64,000 nucleotides of DNA from Streptomyces sp. YIM 121038 (GTDB lineage: Bacteria > Actinomycetota > Actinomycetes > Streptomycetales > Streptomycetaceae): the NCBI RefSeq assembly GCF_006088715.1, contig NZ_CP030771.1, positions 1,488,001 through 1,552,000 on the forward strand, read 5' to 3'. Below the pieces are notes generated by a model. That model made no database searches and was not told the DNA's origin. It worked only from the letters and a program-made list of their open reading frames with translations. Positions 44,371-52,826 of the stretch are shown in pieces; the stretch's first letter is position 1; each line of letters opens with the position of its first letter. The translations under genes and the position numbers were made by a program.

Positions 44371-44856
44371 GAGCCGACTTCTCCCCCGCACCTGACGGCT
44401 GACTCGTGTCCGGCACTGCCGGATGGTCTGACCCAATCTTTCGGACGCGACCGACCAGCTGATTGAAGATTCTTCCACATCAGAAAATCGACTACCAGCG
44501 GGATTTAACGCAATCGCGCCCGGTGACCGCCGAAATTGCGCCATCCACTCCATGAACGGATTTCTAAATTCCGCATCGCCGGACGTTTCTTGCACTATTC
44601 CACCGGAGCGAAAAGCAATGGCTATTCAGAAGGGCGTGCCGGGCCTGCCGCGCTGACCTGGCGCGACGCTCCCGCGGCGGGCCTTGCAGCTGAACACACC
44701 CGACCCGGCGGCCCCGCGCCCGCCGTCTTGGCCCGGACCTTTGCCATGAAAGGGCTTGCGGCGGGCTTCCAGCGGGCGTCACCGACGCCCCGGCGGTGAC
44801 CGGCCGTCGCCGCCCGTGGGCGCCCACCGCTCCCGGAGCCGACGTACCCTACTTGC
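44371..44856. other. 486-bp intergenic region, divergent LAL and arsR promoters
   Basis: Less GC-rich at 44400-44640 than the rest of the window, as expected of promoters. It separates the biosynthetic region from the flank. An in-frame extension of the LAL gene runs through part of it (to 44595). The arsR promoter/operator is at its right end. I find no StrR-type inverted repeat. Confidence 0.55.
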
Positions 44857-44869
44857 ATGGATGCGCAAG
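44845..44869 (+). promoter_or_regulatory. Probable leaderless promoter and operator of arsR gene
   Basis: A -10-like TACCCT (44845-44850) lies 6 bp before the ATG, so transcription may begin at or next to the start codon. CTTGC (44852-44856) and GCAAG (44865-44869) form an inverted repeat over the start codon, suiting autorepression. Confidence 0.5.
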
Positions 44870-45282
44870 GACAGTCGTGGGACGCGGCGGCCGCGGACCA
44901 GGCCGTGGCCGTGCTCAAGGCCGTGGCCGACCCCTCCCGTTACCGCCTGCTGTGGGCGCTCAGCCAGCAGGAGCTGCCGGTCAGCGCGCTCGCGGAGCTG
45001 ATCGGCGCGCACGTGGCCGCGACCTCCCAGCACCTGGCGAAGCTGCGGGCGGCCGGACTCGTGGTGCCGCGCCGCGAGGGCACCCGGATCTACTACCGGG
45101 CCGCGGACGTGCGCGGCCTCCTCGAAGAGGCGGCCCTGGTGGCGCGGCCCGCCGCCGCGCGGGCCGAGCCGAGCGCCCCGGAGGGCGCGGCCGCCGAGCC
45201 CGCCGCCGCGCACGCGCCCGCCACGGCGCCGCGGGCCCGGGTGGGCCGGGCCGCCCGCCGCCGCCCGGCGACCGGACACTGA
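44857..45282 (+). CDS. ArsR-family transcriptional repressor
   Basis: 141 residues. Winged helix from VAVLKAVADPSRYRLLWAL through SQHLAKLRAAGLVVPRREGTRIYY (about residues 17-80), then an Ala/Pro-rich basic tail of about 45 residues. No CxC metal motif is seen in the recognition helix (VAATSQHL), so a metal sensor of the classic ArsR type is unlikely. The ATG at 44857 has no good ribosome site and a -10 box 6 bp upstream, so the mRNA may be leaderless. It ends 8 bp before the convergent LysR gene. Target unknown. Confidence 0.88.
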   Translation: MDAQGQSWDAAAADQAVAVLKAVADPSRYRLLWALSQQELPVSALAELIGAHVAATSQHLAKLRAAGLVVPRREGTRIYYRAADVRGLLEEAALVARPAAARAEPSAPEGAAAEPAAAHAPATAPRARVGRAARRRPATGH

Positions 45283-45289
45283 CTGCTCG

Positions 45290-46189
45290 TCAGGACGCCG
45301 TCGCCGACTGCCCCTTGACGCCGAGGACGGCGAGGAGGGCCCGGGTGGCGGGGCTGGGGTTGAACCGGCTCCACACCAGGTACTCCACGCGCCGCGGCCC
45401 GTCGACCACCGGGACGAGGGCGAGCCCGGGGTCCGCGGCGACCGGCGGCCGGATGAACGCCGACGGCAGCAGCGCGACCCCGAGCCCGCGCGCGATGAGA
45501 CCGGTCATCAGGGCGACCTGGGCCTCGAACGCCACGTCACGGACCAGGCCCGCCGCCGCGAACGCCTGATCGGACTGGGCCCGGGCGGGCGACCCGGCCG
45601 CGAAGTCCACGAACGTCTCCCCCGCGATCTCCCCCAGCGTGACCCGGTCGGCGCCCGCGAGGCGGTGCCCGGCGGGCACGACGAGCACGTGCTCGTCCCG
45701 GTCGAGGACGAGGGACTCCACGCCGGAGGGCACATCGCCCTCCGGCAGGCCGAGGAAGGCGATGTCCAGGTCGCCGTCGCGGACCGCGGCCGTCAGCGCG
45801 TCGCTGCGGCCGCCCCGCAGGAAGACCCGGACGTCCGGATGGCGGGCGCGATAGCGCTGGAGCAGTTCGGCCACGTCGACGGCCGCCGTGGTCACGATCA
45901 CGCCGACGGCGAGCCGCCCGCTCACCACGCCCGACGCGGCCGCGGCGTCGGCGGCCGCGCGCTCCGCGGCGGCCAGACACGCCCGCGCGCCGACGAGGAA
46001 CGCCTGACCCGCGCTGGTCGGTTCGGTGCGGCGGCTGGACCGGGCGAACAGCTTCACCCCCAGCTCCCGCTCCAGGCTCGCGATCCGGTGGCTGAGGGAC
46101 GACTGCACCACGGAGCAGCGCTCCGCGGCGCGCGTGAAGTTACGGGTTTCGGCGACGGCGACGACGTACCGCATCTGCTGGAGATCCAC
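45290..46189 (-). CDS. LysR-family regulator
   Basis: 299 residues. N-terminal LysR helix-turn-helix (DLQQMRYVVAVAETRNFTRAAERCSVVQSSLSHRI) and a C-terminal substrate-binding fold. Start taken as GTG at 46189 (VDLQQMRY), the usual LysR N-terminus; an ATG at 46210 would add 7 residues and overlap an inverted repeat (46195-46229) that is better left as the operator. Divergent from the EamA exporter and SDR genes, which it most likely controls in response to a small effector. Confidence 0.88.
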   Translation of the reverse strand: MDLQQMRYVVAVAETRNFTRAAERCSVVQSSLSHRIASLERELGVKLFARSSRRTEPTSAGQAFLVGARACLAAAERAAADAAAASGVVSGRLAVGVIVTTAAVDVAELLQRYRARHPDVRVFLRGGRSDALTAAVRDGDLDIAFLGLPEGDVPSGVESLVLDRDEHVLVVPAGHRLAGADRVTLGEIAGETFVDFAAGSPARAQSDQAFAAAGLVRDVAFEAQVALMTGLIARGLGVALLPSAFIRPPVAADPGLALVPVVDGPRRVEYLVWSRFNPSPATRALLAVLGVKGQSATAS

Positions 46190-46194
46190 GCGAT

Positions 46195-46229
46195 CATGGT
46201 GATCGTTCATAGCTGCGATGACAACCATG
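46195..46229. promoter_or_regulatory. Candidate LysR site between divergent genes
   Basis: CATGGT (46195-46200) and ACCATG (46224-46229) bracket a partly symmetric region in the gap between the LysR gene and the EamA gene, the usual place for a LysR-type operator. Confidence 0.45.
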
Positions 46230-46267
46230 CTTTGGAGCCATGGAGGGGTGCGGCCGAGACTCCTCAC

Positions 46268-47293
46268 ATGCCGAGCACGCCGATACCGACCGAGCGGTCA
46301 CCGGGCCCTTCACGGGCCACTCCTCCGGGCCCTTCACGGGCCTCTTCACCGGGCCCTTCGCGGGCCTCTTCGGCGCCACGGGTGGCGACCGTCGCGCTGA
46401 CCGCACTCGCTCCCGCCTCCTGGGGCACCACGTACGCGGTGACCACGGAGCTGCTGCCGCCCGGGCAACCGCTGTTCGCCGGGCTCGTGCGCGCCCTGCC
46501 CGCGGGGCTGCTCGCCCTCGCGCTCACCCGGGTCCTGCCCCGCGGGGACTGGTGGTGGAAGGCCGCCGTCGTGGGCGCGCTCAACATCGGCGCGCTGTTC
46601 CCCCTGTTGTTCCTGGCGGCCGAGCGGCTCCCCGGCGGGGTGGCGGCCACCCTCGGCGCCGCCCAGCCGCTGCTGGTCGCCGGTCTCTCCATCGTGGTGC
46701 TGCGCGACCGGCCGACGGCCTGGCAGTGGACCTGGAGCGGGCTCGGTGTGCTCGGTGTCGGGCTCGTCGTGCTCGGCCCGCAGGCCCGCCTGGACGCCGT
46801 CGGCGTCCTGGCCGCCCTCGGCGGCACGGCGGGCATGGCGGGCGGGATCGTCCTCACCAAGCGCTGGGGCCGCCCCGCGGGGGTCGGTCCGCTGGCCCTC
46901 GCGGGCTGGCAGCTGACGGCGGGCGGGCTGCTGCTGCTCCCGCTCACGCTCCTGGCCGAGGGGGTGCCGCACGGGGTCGACGGCGAGGCCGTGGCCGGTT
47001 ACCTGTGGCTCGGCGGCATGGGCGGGATCGTCTCGTTCACGCTGTGGTTCCGCGGCATCGGCAAGCTGCCGGTCGGCGCGTCCGCGCCGCTGGTGCTGCT
47101 CTCGCCGCTGGTCGCCACCGTCGTCGGCCTCGCGCTCGGCGAGTCCCTGAACCTGCCGCAGGGCCTCGGCTTCGCCCTGGCCCTCGCGGCCCTGCTCGCC
47201 ACGCAGCTCGGTCCCCCACGGCTGCGGCACCACAGCCCCCCACCCGACATCCACGTAACCGAAGACCTGACGCAAGGAGAGCGGACGCGATGA
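46268..47293 (+). CDS. EamA/DMT-family exporter
   Basis: 341 residues with about ten membrane helices in two EamA halves (for example ALTALAPASWGTTYAV and a second copy after GLVVLGPQARLDAVG). Family members export amino acids and other metabolites. The N-terminal 35 residues are a Pro/Ser/Arg-rich tail made of three 8-residue repeats. ATG at 46268; ribosome site weak. Ends in ATGA overlap with the SDR gene, so the two are an operon under the divergent LysR. Confidence 0.88.
   Translation: MPSTPIPTERSPGPSRATPPGPSRASSPGPSRASSAPRVATVALTALAPASWGTTYAVTTELLPPGQPLFAGLVRALPAGLLALALTRVLPRGDWWWKAAVVGALNIGALFPLLFLAAERLPGGVAATLGAAQPLLVAGLSIVVLRDRPTAWQWTWSGLGVLGVGLVVLGPQARLDAVGVLAALGGTAGMAGGIVLTKRWGRPAGVGPLALAGWQLTAGGLLLLPLTLLAEGVPHGVDGEAVAGYLWLGGMGGIVSFTLWFRGIGKLPVGASAPLVLLSPLVATVVGLALGESLNLPQGLGFALALAALLATQLGPPRLRHHSPPPDIHVTEDLTQGERTR
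46302..46373 (+). repeat. Three 24-bp tandem repeats in EamA N-terminus
   Basis: Units at 46302-46325, 46326-46349 and 46350-46373, each starting CGGGCCCTTC and encoding PGPSRA plus two residues. Each contains an inner inverted repeat (GGGCCC). Confidence 0.85.
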
Positions 47294-47985
47294 ACACCTC
47301 GGTGAAGACGGCCACGCGGGAGACGCCGGCGGAAGGAAGGGCGGGCATGACGATCGCCGTGCTCGGCGCCACCGGGATGGTGGGCAGCCGGGTGATCGCC
47401 GAGGCCGGTGCCCGGGGGCACCGCGTGCTCGCCCTGTCCCGGCGGCCCACGGGCGACGCGCCGCACGTGACGCCGGTCGGGGTCGACGCCCGCGCCCCGG
47501 AGTCGCTGCACGCGGCCCTCGCGGGCTCCGGCGCGGACGCGGTCGTGGTGACCCTGCGGACCCTGCCGGTCGACCAGGAGTTCCTGGTCGGGGCCACGCG
47601 GACGGTCCTCGACAGCGCCGCGCGGCTCGGCCTGCGCGTCCTCGTGGTCGGGGGCGCGGGGGCGCTGCGCAGCCCGGGCGCGGCGGGCCTGCTGGTCGCC
47701 GACGATCCGGCGTACGTGCCCGCGGCGGTGACGGCCGTCGCCGCCGCGGGCGTGGCCCAGCTGCGGACCTGCCAGGACCACGCCGGGGGCGACTGGGTCT
47801 ATCTGAGCCCGCCGGCGCTGCTCGAACCCGGCGACCGCACGGGCCGCTACCTGCGCGGCACCGACACCCTGCTCACCGGCGCCGACGGCCGCTCGTGGAT
47901 CAGCGCGGAGGACCTGGCGGTGGCTGTGGTCGACGAGCTGGAGTCACCCGGCCCGGAGCGCCACATCACGGTCGCCGCTGCCTGA
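47290..47985 (+). CDS. NAD(P)-binding SDR-like protein
   Basis: 231 residues with a Rossmann motif GATGMVGS near residues 26-33 (after a 20-residue leader) and no clear YxxxK, so an atypical SDR of the NmrA/NAD(P)H-binding sort. ATG overlaps the EamA stop by 4 bp. A second ATG 19 codons in (MTIAVLGATG) is closer to the family N-terminus and cannot be excluded. Probably a redox or sensor partner of the LysR/EamA unit. Confidence 0.8.
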   Translation: MNTSVKTATRETPAEGRAGMTIAVLGATGMVGSRVIAEAGARGHRVLALSRRPTGDAPHVTPVGVDARAPESLHAALAGSGADAVVVTLRTLPVDQEFLVGATRTVLDSAARLGLRVLVVGGAGALRSPGAAGLLVADDPAYVPAAVTAVAAAGVAQLRTCQDHAGGDWVYLSPPALLEPGDRTGRYLRGTDTLLTGADGRSWISAEDLAVAVVDELESPGPERHITVAAA

Positions 47986-48002
47986 GCGCTGCGGCCGCAC
48001 CG

Positions 48003-48060
48003 CTCTCGTCTGCGGGTCCGCCGTGGCTGGTCGCGCTGTTCCCCGCGCCTCTACGGGGCG
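48003..48060 (-). repeat. Dispersed 58-bp element, copy 2
   Basis: Reverse-complement partner of 37848-37905. It lies between two convergent genes and includes the last codons and TAG stop (48051-48053) of the ABC ATPase gene, so the element has become the 3' end of a reading frame. Confidence 0.8.
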
Positions 48061-49436
48061 CTCTCGTAGGCCTCGTCGAGCCGGTACTCCTCGCGGTCCG
48101 CGTCGTAGGCGTACAGCTCCGCGTACCGGCCCCAGTCGGTGGCCGTCTCCAGCTGCCGCTCGACCTGCTCGCTCGTGAAGTGGTGGGCGAGCAGGTCGCG
48201 GAAGTACCCGGCGCGGGCGGTGCCGTCCGGGCTCCGGGGCAGGCTGTTGGTGATCAGCTTCACCAGCGGGACCTCCAGGGCGGCGCGGGCGAACAGCGGC
48301 TTGGACGTCTGTACGTCGGCCCCGGCGAACGCGGCGCCCTCCTCGGTCAGGACGAGGTCGTCGCCCCTGACGTGGGCGAAGCCGAGCAGGTCGAGCGCGT
48401 CGACCTGCGGCAGCAGGTCGTCGACGTCCAGACCGAGGTCGTCGGCGAGGTCGGCGAGGTCGCAGCTCCCGCCCCGGTGGGCGACCGTCTCGGCGAGGCC
48501 GGACAGGCCGTCGACGGTGGCCGGGGGCAGCGGGGTGGTGGCGACGGTGCGCCGGTCCTGCTCCGCCGCCCCCGTGCGGCCCGGGAGGCGGGATTCGCGG
48601 GGGCGGCCCGTCATGATCCGGTAGACGCGGTCGATCAGCTCCTCGAAGGCGGGCGCGGTGCGGTCGCGCGGGCGCTCCAGGCCGACCTCGATGGTCTCGC
48701 GGACGGTGCCGTAGGGGCGGGAGCCCAGGACGACCACGCGGTCGGCCATCAGGACGGCCTCCTCGATGTTGTGGGTCACCAGGACCACGGCCCGGGTCGG
48801 GAACCGGCCGGACTCCCACAGCTCCATCAGCTCGCCGCGCAGGTTCTCGGCGGTGAGCACGTCGAGCGCGGAGAACGGCTCGTCCATCATCAGGACGTCC
48901 GGCTCGACGACGAGGGCGCGGGCGAAGCCGACCCGCTGGCGCATGCCGCCGGACAGCTCCTTGGGGTACGCCGACTCGAAGCCGTCCAGGCCGATCAGGT
49001 CGATGGCCTGCACGGCGGCGCGGGCCCGTTCGGCGGCGGGCACGCCGCGCGCCTCCAGGCCGAGTTCCACGTTCTGCTGCACCGTCAGCCACGGGAGCAG
49101 CGCGAAGGTCTGGAAGACCATGGCCGTGCCCGGGTTGGCGCCGGTCAGCGACTCGCCGCGGTAGGCGACGGAGCCGGAGCTCGGCGGGATGAGCCCGGCG
49201 AGGCAGCGCAGCAGCGTGGACTTGCCCGAGCCGGACTTGCCGAGCAGGGCGACGATCTCGCCCGCGCGGATCGTCAGGTCGACGCCCGCGAGCACGGGCA
49301 GTTCGCCGTCGGCGCCCGCGTAGGACTTGGTGAGCCCGGCGGTTTCGAGCAGGACGTCGCCGTCGGCGGCGCGCGGGGGCCCGGCGGTGGGGCGGGCGGT
49401 CGGGGTGCGCAGGGCGCGGAGGGCCTTGAGTGCCAT
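48051..49436 (-). CDS. ABC transporter ATPase with AAA-associated C-terminal domain
   Basis: 461 residues. ATPase of the nitrate/sulfonate/taurine class: Walker A GKSGSGKST, signature LSGGMRQR, Walker B VLMMDEPFSALD. The last 150 residues (from about DGLSGLAETVAHRGG) form an extra winged-helix-like AAA-associated domain known from a subset of these ATPases. ATG at 49436, 56 bp after the permease gene. No substrate-binding protein gene is adjacent, so the substrate is unknown. Confidence 0.9.
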   Translation of the reverse strand: MALKALRALRTPTARPTAGPPRAADGDVLLETAGLTKSYAGADGELPVLAGVDLTIRAGEIVALLGKSGSGKSTLLRCLAGLIPPSSGSVAYRGESLTGANPGTAMVFQTFALLPWLTVQQNVELGLEARGVPAAERARAAVQAIDLIGLDGFESAYPKELSGGMRQRVGFARALVVEPDVLMMDEPFSALDVLTAENLRGELMELWESGRFPTRAVVLVTHNIEEAVLMADRVVVLGSRPYGTVRETIEVGLERPRDRTAPAFEELIDRVYRIMTGRPRESRLPGRTGAAEQDRRTVATTPLPPATVDGLSGLAETVAHRGGSCDLADLADDLGLDVDDLLPQVDALDLLGFAHVRGDDLVLTEEGAAFAGADVQTSKPLFARAALEVPLVKLITNSLPRSPDGTARAGYFRDLLAHHFTSEQVERQLETATDWGRYAELYAYDADREEYRLDEAYESAP

Positions 49437-49492
49437 GAGGGAGGCTCCAGTTCTCCAGGCGGGCGGGGAAGTTCGGGGGGACCGGTCGGCGG

Positions 49493-51247
49493 TCAGAGGG
49501 AGTAGCGCCGTTCGGCGAGGCGGTAGAGACGGCGCCACAGCAGCCGGTTGAGCCCCACCACGTACAGGCTCATCACGGCGACGCCCGCGATCAGCCGGGG
49601 GAAGTCGCCGTCGGCGGTGGCCCGGGCGATGTACGCGCCGAGGCCGGTGGCGGTCAGGGTGGTGCCGCCGAAGGTGACGACCTCGGAGACGATCGAGGCG
49701 TTCCAGGCGCCGCCGGACGCGGTGATGCCGCCGGTGACGTACGCCGGGAAGACGCCGGGGAGGATCAGCCGCCGCCAGCGCTGCCACCCTCGTACGCCGA
49801 GGTCGTCCATGGCCTCGCGCAGGTCGCTCGGGATCGACATGGCACCGGCGATGGTGTTGAAGAGGATGTACCACTGGGCGCCGAGCGCCATCAGGAGGAT
49901 GCCGCCGACGTCGAGGGACAGGCCCGTCCGCAGGAAGAACCAGACGGCGAGCGGGAACAGGAAGTTGGCGGGGAAGGACGCCAGGACCTGGACGACGGGC
50001 TGGGCGATCCGGGTCAGGCGCGGCGAGAAGCCGATCCACACGCCGACGGGCACCCAGACGACGGTGGCGGCCGCGACCAGCACGACGACGCGGGCGAACG
50101 TGACGAGGCCGACGAGGAGCGGCTCGCCGAACACACCGAGTCCGGTGCGGTCGTGCAGATAGCCGCCGAGGTCGGCCAGGCCCCAGGCGACGAGGCCGCC
50201 CGCGACGAGCGCGAAGGCGATGTCGCCGGTGCGCCGCCGCGCCGGGTCGAAGGACAGCGGCCGGTCGTCGGTGCCGAGGACGCGGGCGGCCCGGCCCAGG
50301 GCACGGCCCGCCGGGCGCAGCAGGGAACCGAGCAGCCGGGGCCAGTGCGAGCGGCGCAGGAAGTCGAGCACGGCGGAGCGCTGCGCCTCGCTCGCCTCGG
50401 ACTGCTCGTTCCTGAACCGCTCCGCCCAGGCGGTCAGGGGGCGCCAGAACAGGAAGTTCACGCCGATGACCATGACGGCCATGGTGAGGACGGCCCAGCC
50501 GACCTTGCCGAGGTCGCCGTCGGCGACGGCCGCCCCGGCGTAGGAGCCGACGCCCGGCAGCGCGTACTCCTTGTTGTTGACGCTGATGGCCTCCGACGCG
50601 ACGAGGAAGAACCAGCCGCCGCCGAAGCTCATCATGCCGTTCCAGACCAGGCCGATCATCCCGGCCGGGACCTCGACCCTCCAGAACCGCATCCACTTGG
50701 TGAAGCGGAACGACCGGGACAGTTCGTCGAGTTCACGGGGCAGCGAGGTGAGGGACTGGTAGAAGCCGAACGTCATGTTCCAGGCCTGCGAGGTGAAGAT
50801 CGCGAAGATCGACGCGCACTCCAGGCCGAGCATCGAGCCCGGGAAGAGCGCGAGGAACCCGGTCACCGCGACCGTCAGGAAGCCGAGCACGGGCACGGAC
50901 TGGAGGATGTCGAGGGCCGGGATCAGGATGCGTTCGAGGCGGCGGCTCTTGGCCGCCGCGTAGGCGTACGCGAAGGTGAAGACGATCGAGGCCGCGAGCG
51001 CGGCGAACATGCGCAGGAGCGAGCGTGCCGCGTCGTACGGCAGCCGCGCGGGGTCGGTGTCCACCGTGACCGACTGCCCGGTGGAGAAGCGGACGGTGGT
51101 GCCCTGACCGACCTTGAGGACGAGGTAGAGCAGTACCAGGACGGCCGCGGCGACCACCGCGTCCACCCATGTCATGCGGGACACGCGGCCCGCGAACCGG
51201 GATGCGAGCGGGGCGCGGGGAGCGCCGCCACTGGTCCGGAACGACAT
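49493..51247 (-). CDS. Double ABC permease, nitrate/sulfonate type
   Basis: 584 residues with two BPD-type permease halves in one chain: half 1 about 60-275 (EAA-like loop ELDELSRSFRFTKWMRFWRVEVPAG), half 2 about 350-575 (EAA-like loop DLREAMDDLGVRGWQRWRRLILPGV), both with the Gly near the end of the loop. A single gene therefore supplies the full membrane channel. ATG at 51247 with GGAGG eight bases before. It forms an operon with the ATPase and faces the MgtC gene across a 357-bp gap with two palindromes. Confidence 0.9.
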   Translation of the reverse strand: MSFRTSGGAPRAPLASRFAGRVSRMTWVDAVVAAAVLVLLYLVLKVGQGTTVRFSTGQSVTVDTDPARLPYDAARSLLRMFAALAASIVFTFAYAYAAAKSRRLERILIPALDILQSVPVLGFLTVAVTGFLALFPGSMLGLECASIFAIFTSQAWNMTFGFYQSLTSLPRELDELSRSFRFTKWMRFWRVEVPAGMIGLVWNGMMSFGGGWFFLVASEAISVNNKEYALPGVGSYAGAAVADGDLGKVGWAVLTMAVMVIGVNFLFWRPLTAWAERFRNEQSEASEAQRSAVLDFLRRSHWPRLLGSLLRPAGRALGRAARVLGTDDRPLSFDPARRRTGDIAFALVAGGLVAWGLADLGGYLHDRTGLGVFGEPLLVGLVTFARVVVLVAAATVVWVPVGVWIGFSPRLTRIAQPVVQVLASFPANFLFPLAVWFFLRTGLSLDVGGILLMALGAQWYILFNTIAGAMSIPSDLREAMDDLGVRGWQRWRRLILPGVFPAYVTGGITASGGAWNASIVSEVVTFGGTTLTATGLGAYIARATADGDFPRLIAGVAVMSLYVVGLNRLLWRRLYRLAERRYSL

Positions 51248-51482
51248 CACAAGAACCTCCGACCACACTGTGGGCACAGCGGACCCCGGGCCGCGACCGC
51301 AGAACGCGGCGGGCCGTGCGGGGTCCAGGGCGATGCCCGGTGTGCGTAAGTGAATTGACTAGCGGGATCAGATGCCGCCGTCGAGGCAGCGGCCACTACT
51401 GGGAGGGTCTGCGCCCATGGCTGCCTCCTTCGGTGATGTGCCGGACAGGGGCCGTGGGGGGCCAGGGGAAGTGTGCGCCTCT

Positions 51483-51498
51483 TTGCGTCGATACGCAA
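51483..51498. promoter_or_regulatory. Inverted repeat TTGCGT-N4-ACGCAA
   Basis: Perfect 6-bp arms in the divergent gap; shares the TTGCG core with the stronger palindrome 45 bp to the right. Probably the same regulator. Confidence 0.5.
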
Positions 51499-51542
51499 AT
51501 AAGCAGATGGGGCGGCAGCCGCCGATGGACATCCTCTGTGCG

Positions 51543-51565
51543 TAGTTGCGCAACTATGCAACTAT
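51543..51565. promoter_or_regulatory. Palindrome TAGTTGCGCAACTA plus third half-site
   Basis: Perfect 14-bp palindrome at 51543-51556 followed directly by GCAACTAT (51558-51565), which repeats the right half. About 40 bp before the mgtC start. No regulator gene is adjacent except the MarR protein beyond mgtC, whose own site looks different. Confidence 0.6.
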
Positions 51566-51604
51566 GGGGTGTCCCGTACGACCGCGCCACCGGGAGGTGC
51601 CGCC

Positions 51605-52336
51605 ATGCAGGCCCTGACCACGTTCGACTTCGCCCTCCGCCTGGCCACCGGCGTCGGCTGCGGCGCCCTCATCGGAGTGGAGCGCCAATGGCGCGCCCGC
51701 ATGGCGGGCCTGCGCACCAACGCGCTCGTCGCCGCCGGAGCCACCCTCTTCGTGCTCTACAGCGAGGCGATGGCCGACCCCACGAGCCCCACCCGGGTCG
51801 CGTCGTACGTCGTCTCCGGCGTCGGCTTCCTCGGCGGCGGCGTCATCATGCGCGAGGGCGCCTCCATCAGCGGCCTCAACACGGCGGCCACGCTGTGGTG
51901 TTCGGCGGCGGTAGGCGTCCTCGCCGCCTCCGGACGGCTCGCGCTCGCACTGCTCGGCGCGTTCGCGGTGATCGGTGTCCACCTGGTCCTGCGGCCCACC
52001 AGCCGCCTCATCGACCGGGCCCCGCAGGCGAGCGCCGACACCACCACGCGGATCGCCTTCCACGTCACCTGCGAGCGCCGCGCCGAGGGACACGTCCGGG
52101 CGCTGCTCATCCAGCTCCTGAGCAGCGCGGACCCGCGCCTGGCGGGGCTGCGCATCCGGCGCGGCGAGGACGGCTCGACCACCGCGCTCGAAGCCGCCGT
52201 CACCCTCGACGGCGCCCCCGGCGCGGACATGGAGCAGCTCGTGACCCGGCTCTCCCTGGAGCCCGGCGTGCGCGATCTGCACTGGCACCTGGCCGACCAG
52301 GACGACCAGGCGCGCGCCGAGCGGTCGGCGGCCTGA
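51605..52336 (+). CDS. MgtC/SapB-family membrane protein
   Basis: 243 residues. Four or five membrane helices in the first 130 residues with MgtC marks GALIGVERQWRARMAGLRTNALVAAGA and GVGFLGGGVIMREG followed by GLNTAATLW; a soluble C-terminal domain of about 90 residues follows. MgtC proteins act in low-magnesium adaptation and ATP-synthase control in some bacteria. ATG at 51605 with GGGAGG upstream. Divergent from the ABC permease. Confidence 0.92.
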   Translation: MQALTTFDFALRLATGVGCGALIGVERQWRARMAGLRTNALVAAGATLFVLYSEAMADPTSPTRVASYVVSGVGFLGGGVIMREGASISGLNTAATLWCSAAVGVLAASGRLALALLGAFAVIGVHLVLRPTSRLIDRAPQASADTTTRIAFHVTCERRAEGHVRALLIQLLSSADPRLAGLRIRRGEDGSTTALEAAVTLDGAPGADMEQLVTRLSLEPGVRDLHWHLADQDDQARAERSAA

Positions 52337-52348
52337 CCCGCAAGCCCC

Positions 52349-52807
52349 TCACGCCGCGCCGAGGCGCCGCGCGACCTCGCCGAGCCCCTCCTTCAGGGCG
52401 GTGAGCTGGCCGGGCGTCAGCACGTCGATGAGATGGCCCCGGACCACGTCGACATGGCCCGGGGCGGCGGCCTCAAGACGGCGGCGGCCCTCGTCGGTGA
52501 GGGCCGCGTACACGCCGCGCACGTCGTCGGCGCAGGAGCGGCGGCGCACCAGGCCCGCCTTCTCCAGCTGGTTGATCTGATAGGTCAGCCCGCTCTTGCT
52601 CGTGACGACCACCGCGGCGAGTTCGGTCATGCGCAGCGCGCCGCCCTCGGCGGCGGAGAGCCGCACGAGCACCTCGTACTGGAGGTGGGACAGGCCGGAC
52701 TCGTCCTTGAGCTGCTCCTCGATGCGCCGGTTGAGCAGCGCGCCCGCGGTCAGGAAGGCCTGCCAGGCAGCCATCTCGTCGTCGTCGAGCCAGTGGGTCT
52801 TGGGCAT
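52349..52807 (-). CDS. MarR-family repressor
   Basis: 152 residues, typical MarR winged helix (SHLQYEVLVRLSAAEG, TSKSGLTYQINQLEKAGLVRR, then ALTDEGRRRLE). Divergent from the dioxygenase gene, with two near-identical 14-bp sites in between. It very likely represses itself and that gene, responding to a phenolic compound as many MarR proteins do. Convergent with mgtC, 12 bp apart. Confidence 0.93.
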   Translation of the reverse strand: MPKTHWLDDDEMAAWQAFLTAGALLNRRIEEQLKDESGLSHLQYEVLVRLSAAEGGALRMTELAAVVVTSKSGLTYQINQLEKAGLVRRRSCADDVRGVYAALTDEGRRRLEAAAPGHVDVVRGHLIDVLTPGQLTALKEGLGEVARRLGAA

Positions 52808-52826
52808 GGCCCCAGCCTACGCTGTT

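Larger units (their letters stand above)
51248..51604. other. 357-bp divergent control region, permease and mgtC
   Basis: Contains two symmetric TTGC-rich motifs (51483-51498 and 51543-51565). On the plus strand a tiny ATG-GAC-ATC-CTC-TGT-GCG-TAG frame (51525-51545) ends inside the second palindrome; with no clear ribosome site I do not call it a gene. The permease leader is long enough for an RNA switch, but I do not recognise one. Confidence 0.5.

Noticed and set aside
51525..51545. Tiny peptide frame before mgtC as a regulatory leader peptide
   Set aside because: Only six codons, with no spaced ribosome site, and it runs into the palindrome; chance is more likely.
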